A stretch of DNA of 64,000 nucleotides from contig NZ_QZCF01000002.1 in the NCBI RefSeq assembly GCF_003591485.1, positions 806,001 through 870,000 of the forward strand. The letters run 5' to 3'. The notes under the pieces are model-generated. The model was not told the origin of the DNA and searched no databases. It saw only the letters and a program-made list of their open reading frames with translations. Position 1 is the first letter of the stretch. Every line of letters starts with the position of its first letter. Below, piece after piece: positions 52,450 to 62,109 of the stretch. This stretch comes from Paenibacillus sp. 1011MAR3C5. Its GTDB lineage: Bacteria; Bacillota; Bacilli; Paenibacillales; Paenibacillaceae. Made by a program: the position numbers and the translations under genes.

Positions 52450-53198
52450 TCAAGCTGAAGCAAATCAAAAAGTCATTCGGACGCCAGCATGTGCTCAAGG
52501 GGATCGATGTAAGCGTAGAGAAAGGGCAAGTCGTCGCCATATTGGGTCCCAGCGGCTCGGGCAAAACGACGCTGCTTCGCTGCATTAACTTTCTGGAGCG
52601 GCCTAGCGACGGAGAGATCGAGATAGACGGAATCTCCGTGCAGTGCAAGCGGCCCAGCAAATCGGATATTCATACGCTTCGCAAGCAATCTGCGATGGTA
52701 TTCCAGCAATATAATCTGTTCCGTCATAAAACGGCGCTGGAGAATGTGATGGAGGGACTTGTCGTCGTGCAGAAGGTTCCAAAGGAGGAAGCGCGTGAAC
52801 GCAGCGTTGCCCTGCTGAAAAAGGTTGGCCTGGAGAACAAGCTGGACGCTTATCCCAGCCAGCTGTCAGGCGGACAACAGCAGCGGGTCGGCATCGCGCG
52901 GGCGCTTGCGTTGAATCCGAAGGTCATTCTGCTGGATGAGCCGACGTCGTCGCTTGATCCGGAGCTTGTGGGCGAGGTGCTGTCGGTTATCCGCAGGATT
53001 GCCAAGGAAGGCATCACCATGATCATTGTGACGCATGAGATGGCATTCGCCCAGGATGTGGCCAGCCACATCATCTTTATGGATGATGGCCTAGTCGTCG
53101 AGGAAGGAACTCCAGCCGAGATTTTCAATTCTCCAAAGGAGGAGCGGACCCGGCAATTTCTAAAAAGGTATACACCTGAAGGAGTTTATTCCATCTAG
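52446..53198 (+). CDS. Amino-acid ABC transporter ATP-binding protein
   Basis: A 250-residue ATPase. Walker A is GPSGSGKT, signature LSGGQQQRVGIARAL, Walker B VILLDEPTSSLD with the D-loop, and the H-loop His in VTHEMAF. It powers the importer made of the two preceding permeases. It begins in an ATGA overlap. It is followed within 15 bases by the luciferase-like monooxygenase gene, in one apparent transcript. Confidence 0.93.
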   Translation: MIKLKQIKKSFGRQHVLKGIDVSVEKGQVVAILGPSGSGKTTLLRCINFLERPSDGEIEIDGISVQCKRPSKSDIHTLRKQSAMVFQQYNLFRHKTALENVMEGLVVVQKVPKEEARERSVALLKKVGLENKLDAYPSQLSGGQQQRVGIARALALNPKVILLDEPTSSLDPELVGEVLSVIRRIAKEGITMIIVTHEMAFAQDVASHIIFMDDGLVVEEGTPAEIFNSPKEERTRQFLKRYTPEGVYSI

Positions 53199-53212
53199 GA
53201 GGAGGGATGTAT

Positions 53213-54220
53213 ATGGCGATCAAGCTGGGCATCTTGGATCAAAGCATTGCATATGCCGGCCAGACGACTGCCGAAGCGCTTGCGAACACTGTGAAGCTGG
53301 CCCAGCTGGCAGAGGCTCTCGGCTACGAGCGCTTCTGGGTATCGGAGCATCATGATTCGGCCCAGTTCGCGGGCTCCTCGCCGGAAGTGCTGATCGGCTA
53401 CTTGCTGGCTAGTACGGAGCGGATTCGGATCGGCTCGGGCGGCGTCATGCTTCAGCATTACAGTCCGTATAAGGTTGCAGAGAATTTCAATGTGCTGGCT
53501 TCGCTTGCGCCTGGACGCGTAGAGCTGGGCATCGGGCGTGCGCCGGGCGGCTTGCCGCGCTCGACCAAAGCGTTGCAGTGGACGGATGACTCCAGAACAT
53601 TAAGCGATAAGCTGGCAGAGGTGCAAGCGTATATAAGCGGGCCAGCTTCGGAAGGTCATCCTCTTGAGGGCTTGAAAGCGAGCCCGATCCCGGAACAGCC
53701 TGCGGACCTCTATATTCTTGGAACAAGCGTCTCCAGCGCGGAACTTGCCGCCGAGCGAGGATTGCCTTACGTGTTCGCCTTGTTCATCAACAATGATCCG
53801 GTTGCCGCCAAGCAAGCATTCGAAACGTACCGCAGCCGGTTCGCAAGTACGGGAGGTTCAACGCCGCGCTCCATACTCGCACTATCCGTCATTGCTGCGG
53901 ATTCCGACGAGGAAGCTGCGGAGCTCGCGGGCGAGCTGAAGAGTGTCCGAGTGACGCTGTCCAGCGGCAAAACCGTCAACGTTAGCACCGAAGAACAGGC
54001 GCAGGAGTTCGCGCGTCAAGCGGGTGAGTCCTATACGACAGAGGTTCGCGCAGCCGATATGACGAAAGGCGCCAAGGAAACGGTGCGCAGCCGAATCGTG
54101 GAATTAGGCCGCTTGTACGAGGTTGAGGAATTTATCATTACAACGGCTGTCGGAGAGTTCGAGCAGCGTGTCCGTTCCTTCACGCTGCTGAAGGAAGCAT
54201 TGGCAGAGCAAGTTGTCTAA
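53213..54220 (+). CDS. LLM-class flavin-dependent monooxygenase (YtmO-like)
   Basis: About 335 residues of the bacterial luciferase-like family, a flavin-using TIM barrel. The sequence opens KLGILDQSIAYAGQTTAEALANTVKLAQLAEALGYERFWVSEHH. It is placed between an amino-acid importer and a deacylase, as YtmO is in B. subtilis, suggesting oxygen-dependent C-S bond cleavage of an imported organosulfur compound. ATG 53213 is seven bases after AGGAGGAGGG; ATG 53207 abuts that site. Substrate assignment is inferred from context. Confidence 0.85.
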   Translation: MAIKLGILDQSIAYAGQTTAEALANTVKLAQLAEALGYERFWVSEHHDSAQFAGSSPEVLIGYLLASTERIRIGSGGVMLQHYSPYKVAENFNVLASLAPGRVELGIGRAPGGLPRSTKALQWTDDSRTLSDKLAEVQAYISGPASEGHPLEGLKASPIPEQPADLYILGTSVSSAELAAERGLPYVFALFINNDPVAAKQAFETYRSRFASTGGSTPRSILALSVIAADSDEEAAELAGELKSVRVTLSSGKTVNVSTEEQAQEFARQAGESYTTEVRAADMTKGAKETVRSRIVELGRLYEVEEFIITTAVGEFEQRVRSFTLLKEALAEQVV

Positions 54221-54253
54221 TACCAAATGGCACAGCATAAGGAGGCATCCAAC

Positions 54254-55441
54254 GTGAGCACATCTGCTGCACGATTCATTCAAGAACAGCTTATCGCGAT
54301 CCGGCGGCATCTTCATTCCCATCCGGAGCTGTCGCACGAGGAAGTAGAGACGACAGCGTATATTCGCAAGCAGTTGCAGGACGCAGGCATACGCATTGCG
54401 CCGTTCCCGCTGCGAACCGGCATTGTCGCTGAAATAGGCGGGGGTAAGGAAGGTCCACTCATCGCCATTCGCGCGGATATCGACGCATTGCCCATTCAGG
54501 AAGAGACCGGCTTGCCGTTCGCGTCCGAAGTTGCCGGCCGCATGCATGCGTGCGGTCATGATTTCCATACGGCAGCCGTACTTGGGACGGCTTTCTTGCT
54601 CAAGGAGCGCGAAGAGACTCTGGCCGGAACAGTTCGTTTTCTATTCCAGCCGGCCGAGGAGAAGGCGAAGGGCGCGCTTGAGGTAATCGCCAGCGGTGCC
54701 CTTAAAGGGGTGCAAGCCATCTTCGGCTTGCACAACAAACCAGACCTCCCGGTAGGCACGATTGGCATTAAGGAAGGGCCCATAATGGCTGCTGCCGACG
54801 GCTTTGTAGTGGAAGTAGAGGGACGGGGAAGCCATGCAGCCGTTCCGGAAGCCTCCGTAGATCCGATCGTCATCTCCGCTCACATCATTACTGCCTTACA
54901 GACGATCGTGAGCCGCAATGTCGGTGCGCTGGATAGCGCCGTCGTCAGCATCACCCGCCTGAACAGCGGTACAGCATGGAATGTTATCCCCGACAAAGCG
55001 CTATTCGACGGCACGCTTCGCACGTTTGACGAGAATGTGCGCACTGCCGTTCGTGAGCGCTTCGAACGAATAGCAACAACTGTTGCCCGGGCATTCGGCG
55101 GAGCGGCGAACGTCCGCTGGCTTGAGGGGCCGCCTGCGGTGGTGAATGACGGGGCTTGGGCGGAAGCGGCTCGATCAGCTGCGAGGGCCGTTGGACTGAC
55201 GCCCATTGCCCCGATGCCGTCTCCCGCAGGGGAGGATTTTGCTTTTTATCGGAGAGAAGTACCCGGATTGTTCGCTTTTCTCGGAACAGAAGGGCCGCAA
55301 GAATGGCATCATCCCGCGTTCGACGTCGACGAGAGAGCCTTGCCGCTAGGAGCTTCTTTCTTTGCTGAGCTTGCCGAAATTGCCTTGAACCGGTTATCGC
55401 ATACAGCCCATACCAGTACGAAAGGGAAGATATCGCAATGA
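54254..55441 (+). CDS. M20-family amidohydrolase (YtnL/YxeP-like N-acyl deacylase)
   Basis: About 395 residues. Metal ligands are C100 and H102 in HACGHDFH, E135/E136 in PAEE, H160 in GLHNK and a late His in EWHHPAFD. It has the usual dimerisation lid domain. In the ytm and yxe operons related enzymes remove the acetyl group from N-acetyl-cysteine conjugates, and the same role is likely here, paired with the GNAT downstream. GTG 54254 is eight bases after AAGGAGG. It overlaps the DinB gene by four bases. Confidence 0.86.
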   Translation: MSTSAARFIQEQLIAIRRHLHSHPELSHEEVETTAYIRKQLQDAGIRIAPFPLRTGIVAEIGGGKEGPLIAIRADIDALPIQEETGLPFASEVAGRMHACGHDFHTAAVLGTAFLLKEREETLAGTVRFLFQPAEEKAKGALEVIASGALKGVQAIFGLHNKPDLPVGTIGIKEGPIMAAADGFVVEVEGRGSHAAVPEASVDPIVISAHIITALQTIVSRNVGALDSAVVSITRLNSGTAWNVIPDKALFDGTLRTFDENVRTAVRERFERIATTVARAFGGAANVRWLEGPPAVVNDGAWAEAARSAARAVGLTPIAPMPSPAGEDFAFYRREVPGLFAFLGTEGPQEWHHPAFDVDERALPLGASFFAELAEIALNRLSHTAHTSTKGKISQ

Positions 55442-55920
55442 GCCAATTGCCAGTTAATCTCGAAGCCTACCTGCATACGCATGAACAGCTTCGCGAGGCC
55501 GTCGGAGAATGGACAGATGAACAATTAAAGTGGAAGGCTGCGCCGGAGTCATGGAGCGTCACGGAAGTAATCGCCCATCTTGTCGACCATAGTGTCGTCA
55601 TCGCCTTCCGTCTCCGTGAGATTCTATCAGGCTCCTCAGTGCGCTTGCCCGCCTTCAGCCAGGACGCCTGGATAGCCGGACAACGCTCGAATGACGGGAA
55701 CGTCCATGATTACTTGAAGCTTTTCCAATCGCTGCTGGAATACAACAGCGGGATATTCCGCCGGTTAACGCCGGAGGATTGGGAGAAGACCGGGGTGAAC
55801 GCCAAGGGCGATACTGTCACTTTGCCTCAGATCGTTCATTCCTTCACCGCTCATGTCCAGAATCACTTGGAACAAATAGGCAGAACCAAGAGCGCTCTCA
55901 CAACCGAGACTGCGAATTAA
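55438..55920 (+). CDS. DinB-superfamily protein embedded in the sulfur-type operon
   Basis: A 160-residue four-helix DinB-fold protein. Candidate metal ligands are H47 and H51 (IAHLVDHS), H139 and H143 (FTAHVQNHLEQI), matching the usual His triad. Some relatives, such as BstA/YfiT, are thiol (bacillithiol) S-transferases or isomerases. It begins in an ATGA overlap with the deacylase and so is translated with it. I do not recall a DinB gene in the B. subtilis ytm or yxe operons, so its presence is unusual and may point to a thiol-conjugate substrate. Confidence 0.78.
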   Translation: MSQLPVNLEAYLHTHEQLREAVGEWTDEQLKWKAAPESWSVTEVIAHLVDHSVVIAFRLREILSGSSVRLPAFSQDAWIAGQRSNDGNVHDYLKLFQSLLEYNSGIFRRLTPEDWEKTGVNAKGDTVTLPQIVHSFTAHVQNHLEQIGRTKSALTTETAN

Positions 55921-55986
55921 CATCAATGGTATTCTGCACTTCAGGAGCGAGCGTCTCCTCCATACTAGGAAAGGCAGGTGAGTGTC

Positions 55987-56523
55987 ATGACCCGTATCGT
56001 CATACGAGAAGCGGAGAAGACCGATGCTGAAATCATACAATCCATTATTCTGAATGCTTACAACCAGTATGAGCAGCATCTGCCGCAAGACCGCTGGGAG
56101 CAATACCAGGAGGATATGAAGGATGCTGTTCATAATGAAAAAGTGAAAGCGAGAATAGCAGCCGAGCTGGACGGAGAGCTTGTGGGCAGCGTATTCCTGT
56201 ACGATTCGTCCGAAGCGGCCTATGGGCTGCCGGAGCTCGGCATTCATTCGCCGATTATGCGCCTGCTTGCCGTCACGACAAAAGCGCGCGGTCACGGCGT
56301 AGCCACGGCATTAATTCGCGCCAGCGTCAACCGTTCGCTGCTGTGGGGCGCCGAGACACTGCATCTGCATACCAATGACATGATGAGCTCGGCTATTAAG
56401 CTATACGAGCGGCTAGGCTTTGAACGAGCGTACGACAAGGACATCATTAAAGGGGAATCTGTAGTGAAAAGCTACCGACTTCTGCTAAGGAGTGAATATT
56501 CATGGGTAACCGCAAGCTGCTGA
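55987..56523 (+). CDS. GNAT-family N-acetyltransferase (SnaA/YxeL-like by context)
   Basis: About 178 residues. Motif A is [26 protein letters not shown] (R-G-H-G-V-A) and motif B is [18 protein letters not shown]. In related sulfur-salvage operons an acetyltransferase acetylates the amino group of S-substituted cysteine before oxidation, and the neighbours favour that role here. The start is ATG 55987, or GTG 55978. Its 3' end overlaps the monooxygenase gene by 22 bases, so the two are tightly coupled. Confidence 0.83.
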   Translation: MTRIVIREAEKTDAEIIQSIILNAYNQYEQHLPQDRWEQYQEDMKDAVHNEKVKARIAAELDGELVGSVFLYDSSEAAYGLPELGIHSPIMRLLAVTTKARGHGVATALIRASVNRSLLWGAETLHLHTNDMMSSAIKLYERLGFERAYDKDIIKGESVVKSYRLLLRSEYSWVTASC

Positions 56524-57833
56524 AGCTAGGCGCGCTGATTCACGGAGTTGGGGGAAATATTACGGCTTGGCGGCATCCCGATGTGCCGGTGGATGCCAGC
56601 GTCAGCTTCCCGTTCTATAAGCAGCAGGCACTGACAGCGGAAGCTGGGAAGTTCGATCTACTGTTCATAGCCGATGGCCTGTACATCAACGAACAATCGA
56701 TTCCGCACTTTCTGAACCGGTTTGAGCCGATCACGATTTTATCCGCACTGGCTGCCGCGACAACGAATATCGGACTGGTTGGAACGCTGTCCAGCTCGTA
56801 CAGCGAGCCGTTCACCGTCGCCCGCCAGTTCGGCTCCATCGACCATATTAGCGGCGGCCGTGCAGGGTGGAATGTGGTTACTTCACCATTGGAAGGTTCC
56901 GCACGCAATTATAGCAAAGCAGTGCATCCGTCCCATGATGAACGTTACCAGATTGCCGAGGAATATCTGGAGGTCGTCCGCGGCCTGTGGGACTCCTGGG
57001 AGGATGACGCCTTCATCCGCGACAAAGAAAGCGGCATCTTCTTCGCCCCCGAGAAGCTGCATCGCCTGAATCATAAAGGAAAATACTTCTCCGTAGAAGG
57101 ACCGCTCAACATCGCGCGTTCTAGGCAGGGCCATCCGGTCGTCTTCCAAGCCGGTTCCTCCGAAAGCGGCAAACAGCTCGCCGCCAAGAGCGCAGACGCC
57201 GTCTTCACCGGTCATGATACGATCGAAGAAGCGAAGGCCTTCTACAAGGAAGTGAAAGACCGGACCGTCCAAGCCGGACGTTCGCGGGACGATATTGTGA
57301 TTCTGCCGGGCATTGGCCCTATCATCGGACGCACCCAGGAGGAGGCGGACCGCAAGTATGAAGAGCTCGCGAGTCTTGTCAGCATCGACAAAGCACTGGA
57401 TTACTTGGGGCGGTTCTTCGATCATCACGACTTCAGACAATATCCGCTGGACGAAGCGTTCCCAGATCTGGGCGAGATCGGGGCGAACAGCTTCCGAAGC
57501 GGTACGGACAAGATCAAGCGATACGCGAAGGAGCATGGTCTGACGCTCCGCCAAGCAGCGCTCCGTTCCGCAACGCCGCGAACACCGTTCATTGGCACGC
57601 CGGAAGCAATCGCAGATCTGATCCAGCAATGGTATGAAGAGGAGGCGGCTGACGGATTCATTATCTCGCCGCCGCTGCCGGGATTTTTAAAGGATTTCGT
57701 TGAGCTTGTCGTACCGATCTTGCAGGAGAGAGGCCTGTTCCGTGCCGAATACGAATCCGATACGCTGCGCGGCAATCTGGGACTGCGCGTCCCGGTCAAC
57801 CGTAATACGGCAGCCGTTCAACTGAATAGTTAG
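56502..57833 (+). CDS. NtaA/SnaA/DszA-family flavin monooxygenase (YtnJ/YxeK-like)
   Basis: A 443-residue FMNH2-dependent monooxygenase of the nitrilotriacetate/dibenzothiophene sulfone type. Characteristic parts are [23 protein letters not shown], then [10 protein letters not shown], then FQAGSS and a C-terminal [26 protein letters not shown]. It needs a separate flavin reductase, which is not in this operon. In the related B. subtilis operons this enzyme oxidises N-acetylated cysteine conjugates and breaks the C-S bond; the role here is inferred from that. It ends the operon, with a terminator following. Confidence 0.9.
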   Translation: MGNRKLLKLGALIHGVGGNITAWRHPDVPVDASVSFPFYKQQALTAEAGKFDLLFIADGLYINEQSIPHFLNRFEPITILSALAAATTNIGLVGTLSSSYSEPFTVARQFGSIDHISGGRAGWNVVTSPLEGSARNYSKAVHPSHDERYQIAEEYLEVVRGLWDSWEDDAFIRDKESGIFFAPEKLHRLNHKGKYFSVEGPLNIARSRQGHPVVFQAGSSESGKQLAAKSADAVFTGHDTIEEAKAFYKEVKDRTVQAGRSRDDIVILPGIGPIIGRTQEEADRKYEELASLVSIDKALDYLGRFFDHHDFRQYPLDEAFPDLGEIGANSFRSGTDKIKRYAKEHGLTLRQAALRSATPRTPFIGTPEAIADLIQQWYEEEAADGFIISPPLPGFLKDFVELVVPILQERGLFRAEYESDTLRGNLGLRVPVNRNTAAVQLNS

Positions 57834-57843
57834 CACTCATCAG

Positions 57844-57898
57844 CCGCTCTTCACCGATTCCGTTCATTCGAACGCCGGATCGGTGATAGCGGTTTTTT
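57844..57898 (+). terminator. Terminator after the monooxygenase operon
   Basis: CCGCT (57844-57848) pairs with AGCGG (57888-57892), with CACCGAT/ATCGGTG inside, followed by TTTTTT. Confidence 0.8.
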
Positions 57899-57955
57899 GA
57901 TGCAACATAGAGCCAATCCTCATTATCAGTTTCAGGAAAACTTTTCTATTCATAG

Positions 57956-57970
57956 ATAGATTTATTCTAT
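57956..57970. promoter_or_regulatory. LysR-type dyad operator (copy 2)
   Basis: ATAGA-TTTAT-TCTAT followed by TAT. It is 16 of 18 identical to the site at 49976. It lies 125 bases before the Opp operon and suggests control by the same LysR. Confidence 0.55.
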
Positions 57971-58008
57971 TATTCAAACCCTGTCCGCTGCGGTATGCTG
58001 GATACAGA

Positions 58009-58035
58009 TAAAGTTTATTAATCACATAGGAATTA
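58009..58035 (+). promoter_or_regulatory. CymR-box-like 27-base operator (copy 2)
   Basis: It starts TAAAGTTTATTA and ends CATAGGAATTA. Copy 1 at 48792 is identical at 21 of 27 positions. It is 50 bases before the first Opp gene. Confidence 0.58.
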
Positions 58036-58084
58036 TAAGGATTAATAAACGCGCGAATTCCCTTAAGAAGGCAGGTGAATCGAT

Positions 58085-59101
58085 ATGGGGGAACTGTTAA
58101 GGGTGGAGCAGCTGCGAGTTGCGTTCCGCAACGATCAAGGGGAAACCATCTCTGTAGAGGACGTCAGCTTTACAATCCGGCATGGCGAGACGATGGCGAT
58201 TGTCGGAGAGTCCGGCTGCGGGAAGAGCGTCACCTCATTAGCCATAATGGGGCTGCTGGGAGCAAGCGGCTCCATTGCAAAAGGAAGCATTCGATTTCTC
58301 GATACGAGCTTGACACTGGCAACGGAGCAGCAGCTTCGCAAGCTGAGAGGGAGCCAGATGTCCATGATCTTTCAGGAGCCGATGACCTCGTTGAACCCCG
58401 TGATGACCATCGGCAGGCAGATCGAAGAGGCGATCAGGCTGCATCTGAAGAGCTCGCGCAGGGAAGCGAAGCGACTGGCGATTGATATGCTGCGCAAAGT
58501 CGGCATCCCGAGACCGGAATCGATTGCAAAGACCTATCCGCATGTGCTCTCCGGCGGCATGCGACAGCGGGTCATGATCGCCATTGCACTCATATGCCAG
58601 CCCAAGCTGCTTATCGCCGACGAGCCGACTACGGCGCTTGACGTCACCATCCAAGCGCAGATTATCGAGCTGATGAAGTCGCTGCAGGCCGAGAACGGCA
58701 CTGCCATTCTGCTTGTCACGCATGATCTCGGAGTTGTTGCCGCAATGGCCGACCAAGTTGCCGTCATGTATGCCGGACAAATCGTGGAAGCGGCGGATGT
58801 CTATACACTGTTCCGATCGCCCCGGCATCCCTATACGCAAGGCCTGCTGAACTCCATTCCCAGGCTGAATACGAATGGCGGAGGGCGAGCGCCCGCTATA
58901 CCGGGGCAGGTTCCAGCGCTTCATGATATGCCAGCGGGCTGCCGTTTCCATCCGCGATGTCCGCATGCGGATGCGAGATGCAAGGAACAGCAGCCCGAGC
59001 TCAAGCCCACAAGCGAAGACCATCATGTAAGATGTTGGCTGGCTGTTGCTTCCGAGTCAGACGAAGCAACGGCGCCCGACAGACAGAAGGTGGCCTTATG
59101 A
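58085..59101 (+). CDS. Oligopeptide/dipeptide-type ABC transporter ATPase (OppD-like)
   Basis: A 338-residue ATPase. Walker A is GESGCGKS, signature [15 protein letters not shown], Walker [13 protein letters not shown] and H-loop THDLG. The C-terminal oligopeptide-transporter extension is present with a [14 protein letters not shown] Cys cluster, which in relatives binds an Fe-S centre. It is the first of five coupled genes. It may import a thiol conjugate or small peptide, as the shared operators suggest. Confidence 0.91.
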   Translation: MGELLRVEQLRVAFRNDQGETISVEDVSFTIRHGETMAIVGESGCGKSVTSLAIMGLLGASGSIAKGSIRFLDTSLTLATEQQLRKLRGSQMSMIFQEPMTSLNPVMTIGRQIEEAIRLHLKSSRREAKRLAIDMLRKVGIPRPESIAKTYPHVLSGGMRQRVMIAIALICQPKLLIADEPTTALDVTIQAQIIELMKSLQAENGTAILLVTHDLGVVAAMADQVAVMYAGQIVEAADVYTLFRSPRHPYTQGLLNSIPRLNTNGGGRAPAIPGQVPALHDMPAGCRFHPRCPHADARCKEQQPELKPTSEDHHVRCWLAVASESDEATAPDRQKVAL

Positions 59102-60111
59102 CCGAAGCGCTATCCATTCTACATGATGAACCGGTTGTTGATCGCAAGCCGCTCATGCAGATCGAACGGTTAAGCACGCACTACCCTCTACGCGGTGCCT
59201 TTTTCACAAGACGGCCGGCAGCAGTCAAGGCGGTGGACGATGTCAGCCTGACACTATATGAAGGAGAAACGGTCGGCCTGGTCGGAGAATCCGGCTGCGG
59301 CAAGTCAACGCTGGGACGCACGATCCTGCGGCTGGAGCAGCCGAATAGCGGACGAATCCGGTTCGAGGGCAACGATATGACGCACGCCTCGCCGAAGCAG
59401 CTCCTTCCGGCAAGGATGCGCATGCAGATGATCTTCCAGGATCCATACGCATCGCTCAATCCCAGAATGCGCATTATCGACACGTTGTCCGAGCCGCTGC
59501 TTGTCCATCGGTTGGTGGGCAGGAAGGAAATCCGGCGGGAGGTCGATCAGCTTCTGGAGCTGGTGGGGCTTCCGACTTCAGCGGGAAACCGGTACCCGCA
59601 TGAATTTTCGGGCGGCCAGCGTCAGCGGATCGGCATCGCCAGAGCGTTATCATTCCGGCCAAGGCTGCTCGTATGCGACGAACCGGTATCCGCGCTGGAT
59701 GTATCGATCCAAGCGCAAATTCTGAACTTGCTGCAAGATCTGCAGGAGGAGCTTAAGCTTACGTACTTGTTCATCGCACATGGCATAGGTGCAGTCAAAC
59801 AGATCAGCACGCGCGTTGCTGTTATGTATCTGGGGAAAATCGTGGAGCTGGCGGATACGGAAGAACTGTTCCGCCAGCCGCGACATCCCTATACCCGGCT
59901 GCTGCTTGACGCTTATCCGCCTCCCGATCCGTCATTCAGGCGGAAGGACGCTCGCGTGATCCTTCATGGCGATGTGCCAAGCCCGTCCAACCCGCCACCG
60001 GGCTGCGGGTTCCATACCCGATGTCCGTATGCCGAGCAGCGCTGCCGGGTAGAAGCGCCCCAATTGACCGATCATCGGCATGCCGTAGCGTGCCATTACC
60101 CACTAGCTTGA
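59098..60111 (+). CDS. Oligopeptide/dipeptide-type ABC transporter ATPase (OppF-like)
   Basis: About 337 residues. Walker A is GESGCGKS, signature [15 protein letters not shown], Walker [13 protein letters not shown], and the C-terminal [14 protein letters not shown] Cys cluster. The H-loop reads AHGIGAV rather than the usual AHDLGVV, so the Asp after the switch His is replaced by Gly; the catalytic His is kept. ATG 59098 overlaps the OppD stop by four bases. The frame stays open to 58957 inside that gene, but no ribosome site supports it. Confidence 0.91.
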   Translation: MTEALSILHDEPVVDRKPLMQIERLSTHYPLRGAFFTRRPAAVKAVDDVSLTLYEGETVGLVGESGCGKSTLGRTILRLEQPNSGRIRFEGNDMTHASPKQLLPARMRMQMIFQDPYASLNPRMRIIDTLSEPLLVHRLVGRKEIRREVDQLLELVGLPTSAGNRYPHEFSGGQRQRIGIARALSFRPRLLVCDEPVSALDVSIQAQILNLLQDLQEELKLTYLFIAHGIGAVKQISTRVAVMYLGKIVELADTEELFRQPRHPYTRLLLDAYPPPDPSFRRKDARVILHGDVPSPSNPPPGCGFHTRCPYAEQRCRVEAPQLTDHRHAVACHYPLA

Positions 60112-60136
60112 AGCTGAAGCAGATAGGAGGCTAACC

Positions 60137-61087
60137 GTGGGTCCTTACCTTATTCGACGGCTCCTTATCGCCGTTCCCGTATTTTGGGGCATTACCGTAC
60201 TCAGCTTCCTCATTATGAATATGGCGCCAGGCAATCCCGTGGATATGTTTATTAATCCGAATGTTCCGCCGGAGATGCGTGAGCTGAGGAAAGAACTGCT
60301 GGGATTAAACGATCCGCTCTACATGCAGTACTTGAAGTGGGTGGGCGGATTGCTGAAGGGAGAGCTGGGCTATTCGTTCAGCACGTACGCGCCCGTCACT
60401 CAATTAATCGGAGAACGTATCGGCCCGACGCTGCTGCTGGCATCTTCTTCGCTTGCCATCGGCCTGATCATCGCCATCCCGGTCGGGATACTGAGCGCGG
60501 TCAAGCAAAACTCAAATCTGGATTACGTGATGACAGGACTATCGTTTCTCGGCACATCCATACCGCCTTTTTTCCTTGGGCTTGGCCTTATTTATATCCT
60601 TGGCATTGAGCTGAAGTGGCTGCCTACGGGCGGAATGAAGACGCTAGGCGGTGACGGGGGCATCGGCGATATCGCCGTTCATCTCATTATGCCTGTCTTG
60701 GTGCTCGGGATTACGATTGCGGGCAAAAAGGTCCGTTATGTGCGCGCAAGCATGCTGGATGTGCTTCAGCAGGATTACTTGCGAACCGCTCGGGCTAAGG
60801 GCTTGAGCGAATGGACGGTCACGAACCGGCATGCGCTGCGCAATGCGCTCATCCCGATCATTGCCGTCATCGGCGCCGAAATCCCGTTTCTCCTGGGAGG
60901 AAGCATTATTATCGAGCAAGTGTTCCAATGGCCGGGAATCGGACAGCTCACCATGGAAGCGATCCTGTCTCGGGATTATCCGACGCTGATGGGCCTTAAT
61001 CTTGCAGCCGCATGCGTCGTGCTCCTGACCAATCTGATCATGGACGTCTTGTATGCAGCGGCCGATCCGCGAATCGAATTCAACTAA
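60137..61087 (+). CDS. Oligopeptide/dipeptide-type ABC transporter permease (OppB-like)
   Basis: A 316-residue, six-helix permease. The N-terminus has the family opening PYLIRRLLIAVPVFWGITVLSFLI, and the ATPase-contact loop is DYLRTARAKGLSEWTVTNRHALRNALIPI. GTG 60137 follows ATAGGAGGCTAACC. Pairs with the next gene as the transmembrane pore. Substrate is set by the binding protein at 62110. Confidence 0.92.
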   Translation: MGPYLIRRLLIAVPVFWGITVLSFLIMNMAPGNPVDMFINPNVPPEMRELRKELLGLNDPLYMQYLKWVGGLLKGELGYSFSTYAPVTQLIGERIGPTLLLASSSLAIGLIIAIPVGILSAVKQNSNLDYVMTGLSFLGTSIPPFFLGLGLIYILGIELKWLPTGGMKTLGGDGGIGDIAVHLIMPVLVLGITIAGKKVRYVRASMLDVLQQDYLRTARAKGLSEWTVTNRHALRNALIPIIAVIGAEIPFLLGGSIIIEQVFQWPGIGQLTMEAILSRDYPTLMGLNLAAACVVLLTNLIMDVLYAAADPRIEFN

Positions 61088-61102
61088 AGGGGAGGGCAGA
61101 CG

Positions 61103-62026
61103 ATGAGTGCGACGGAGCTTGCTTGGAGCAAGGATGCCTTGGACCCGAAGAAAGAAAGCGAAGGCGATGCGATATCGCCACATTACGAAAGCTATGCCCG
61201 GCAAGTGCGGCGGAGGTTCATGCGTCATAAGCTCGCCTTATGGGGGCTGGCTACAACCTTGCTGCTGCTCGCTGCCGGAATATTGGCGCCCTGGCTTGCG
61301 CCTTATCCGCCGAACGAAATTACCGACTCCTTCTCGGCTAGTCCGTCTGCCGATTATCTGCTAGGCACCGATCAGGTCGGACGCGATGTGCTAAGCCGAT
61401 TGCTCTATGGAACGAGAGTATCCTTGCTGATTGGCTTCACCACGGTCGCGATATACGTAACGTTCGGCACGTTCGTCGGCATGATCGCCGGATACTACGG
61501 CAAGTGGGTCGATATGCTGCTGATGCGTATTACTGACATTTTTTTAAGCTTTCCTTACATGCTGGTGGTGCTTGTGATCGTCAGTGTGATGGGCGCAAGC
61601 TTATGGACGATTATTATCGTGCTTGCGCTGTTCAAGTGGCCGGCGATTGCGATGCTTGTCCGAGGAATCGTCTTATCGCTCAAGAAAGCGGATTACGTCC
61701 GGGCGGGCGTTGCCTTGGGGTACCGCACGCCGCGCATCCTGCTGCGTCATATCCTGCCCGGCGCAACGGGCGCGATTATCGTGAACGCGACCTTCGGAGT
61801 AGCCAGCACCATTCTAAGCGAAGCCGGACTCAGCTTCCTAGGCATGGGCGTAAAGTCTCCGCAAGCCAGTCTAGGCAATATGCTGCATGACGCCCAGTCG
61901 CTCACGGTTCTCACAGAGCTGCATTGGCTGTGGCTCCCGGCAGGCTTCGTCATCCTGCTTACGGTGCTTGCCTTTAATTTTGTCGGCGACGGGCTGAGGG
62001 ACGCGCTAGACGGCAAGCAATCGTAA
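61103..62026 (+). CDS. Oligopeptide/dipeptide-type ABC transporter permease (OppC-like)
   Basis: A 307-residue permease. After a hydrophilic N-terminus (about 45 residues), six helices follow, with the FSASPSADYLLGTDQVGRDVLSR motif of OppC/DppC and the loop DYVRAGVALGYRTPRILLRHILPG. AAAGGGGAGGG precedes ATG 61103. It lies 15 bases after OppB and 83 bases before the binding-protein gene. Confidence 0.92.
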   Translation: MSATELAWSKDALDPKKESEGDAISPHYESYARQVRRRFMRHKLALWGLATTLLLLAAGILAPWLAPYPPNEITDSFSASPSADYLLGTDQVGRDVLSRLLYGTRVSLLIGFTTVAIYVTFGTFVGMIAGYYGKWVDMLLMRITDIFLSFPYMLVVLVIVSVMGASLWTIIIVLALFKWPAIAMLVRGIVLSLKKADYVRAGVALGYRTPRILLRHILPGATGAIIVNATFGVASTILSEAGLSFLGMGVKSPQASLGNMLHDAQSLTVLTELHWLWLPAGFVILLTVLAFNFVGDGLRDALDGKQS

Positions 62027-62109
62027 CGAAGCTCGTTCCACCGCTGGTCGGATGCCCATTGCACCACAAACGATCAAATTCATGAAACAAAGATAAGGGG
62101 AGAGAAACC

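Noticed and set aside
9304-56523. Cluster of GNAT genes as evidence for a resistance island
   Set aside because: The six acetyltransferases are separate, unrelated in context and common in soil Bacillota; I see no mobile-element borders.
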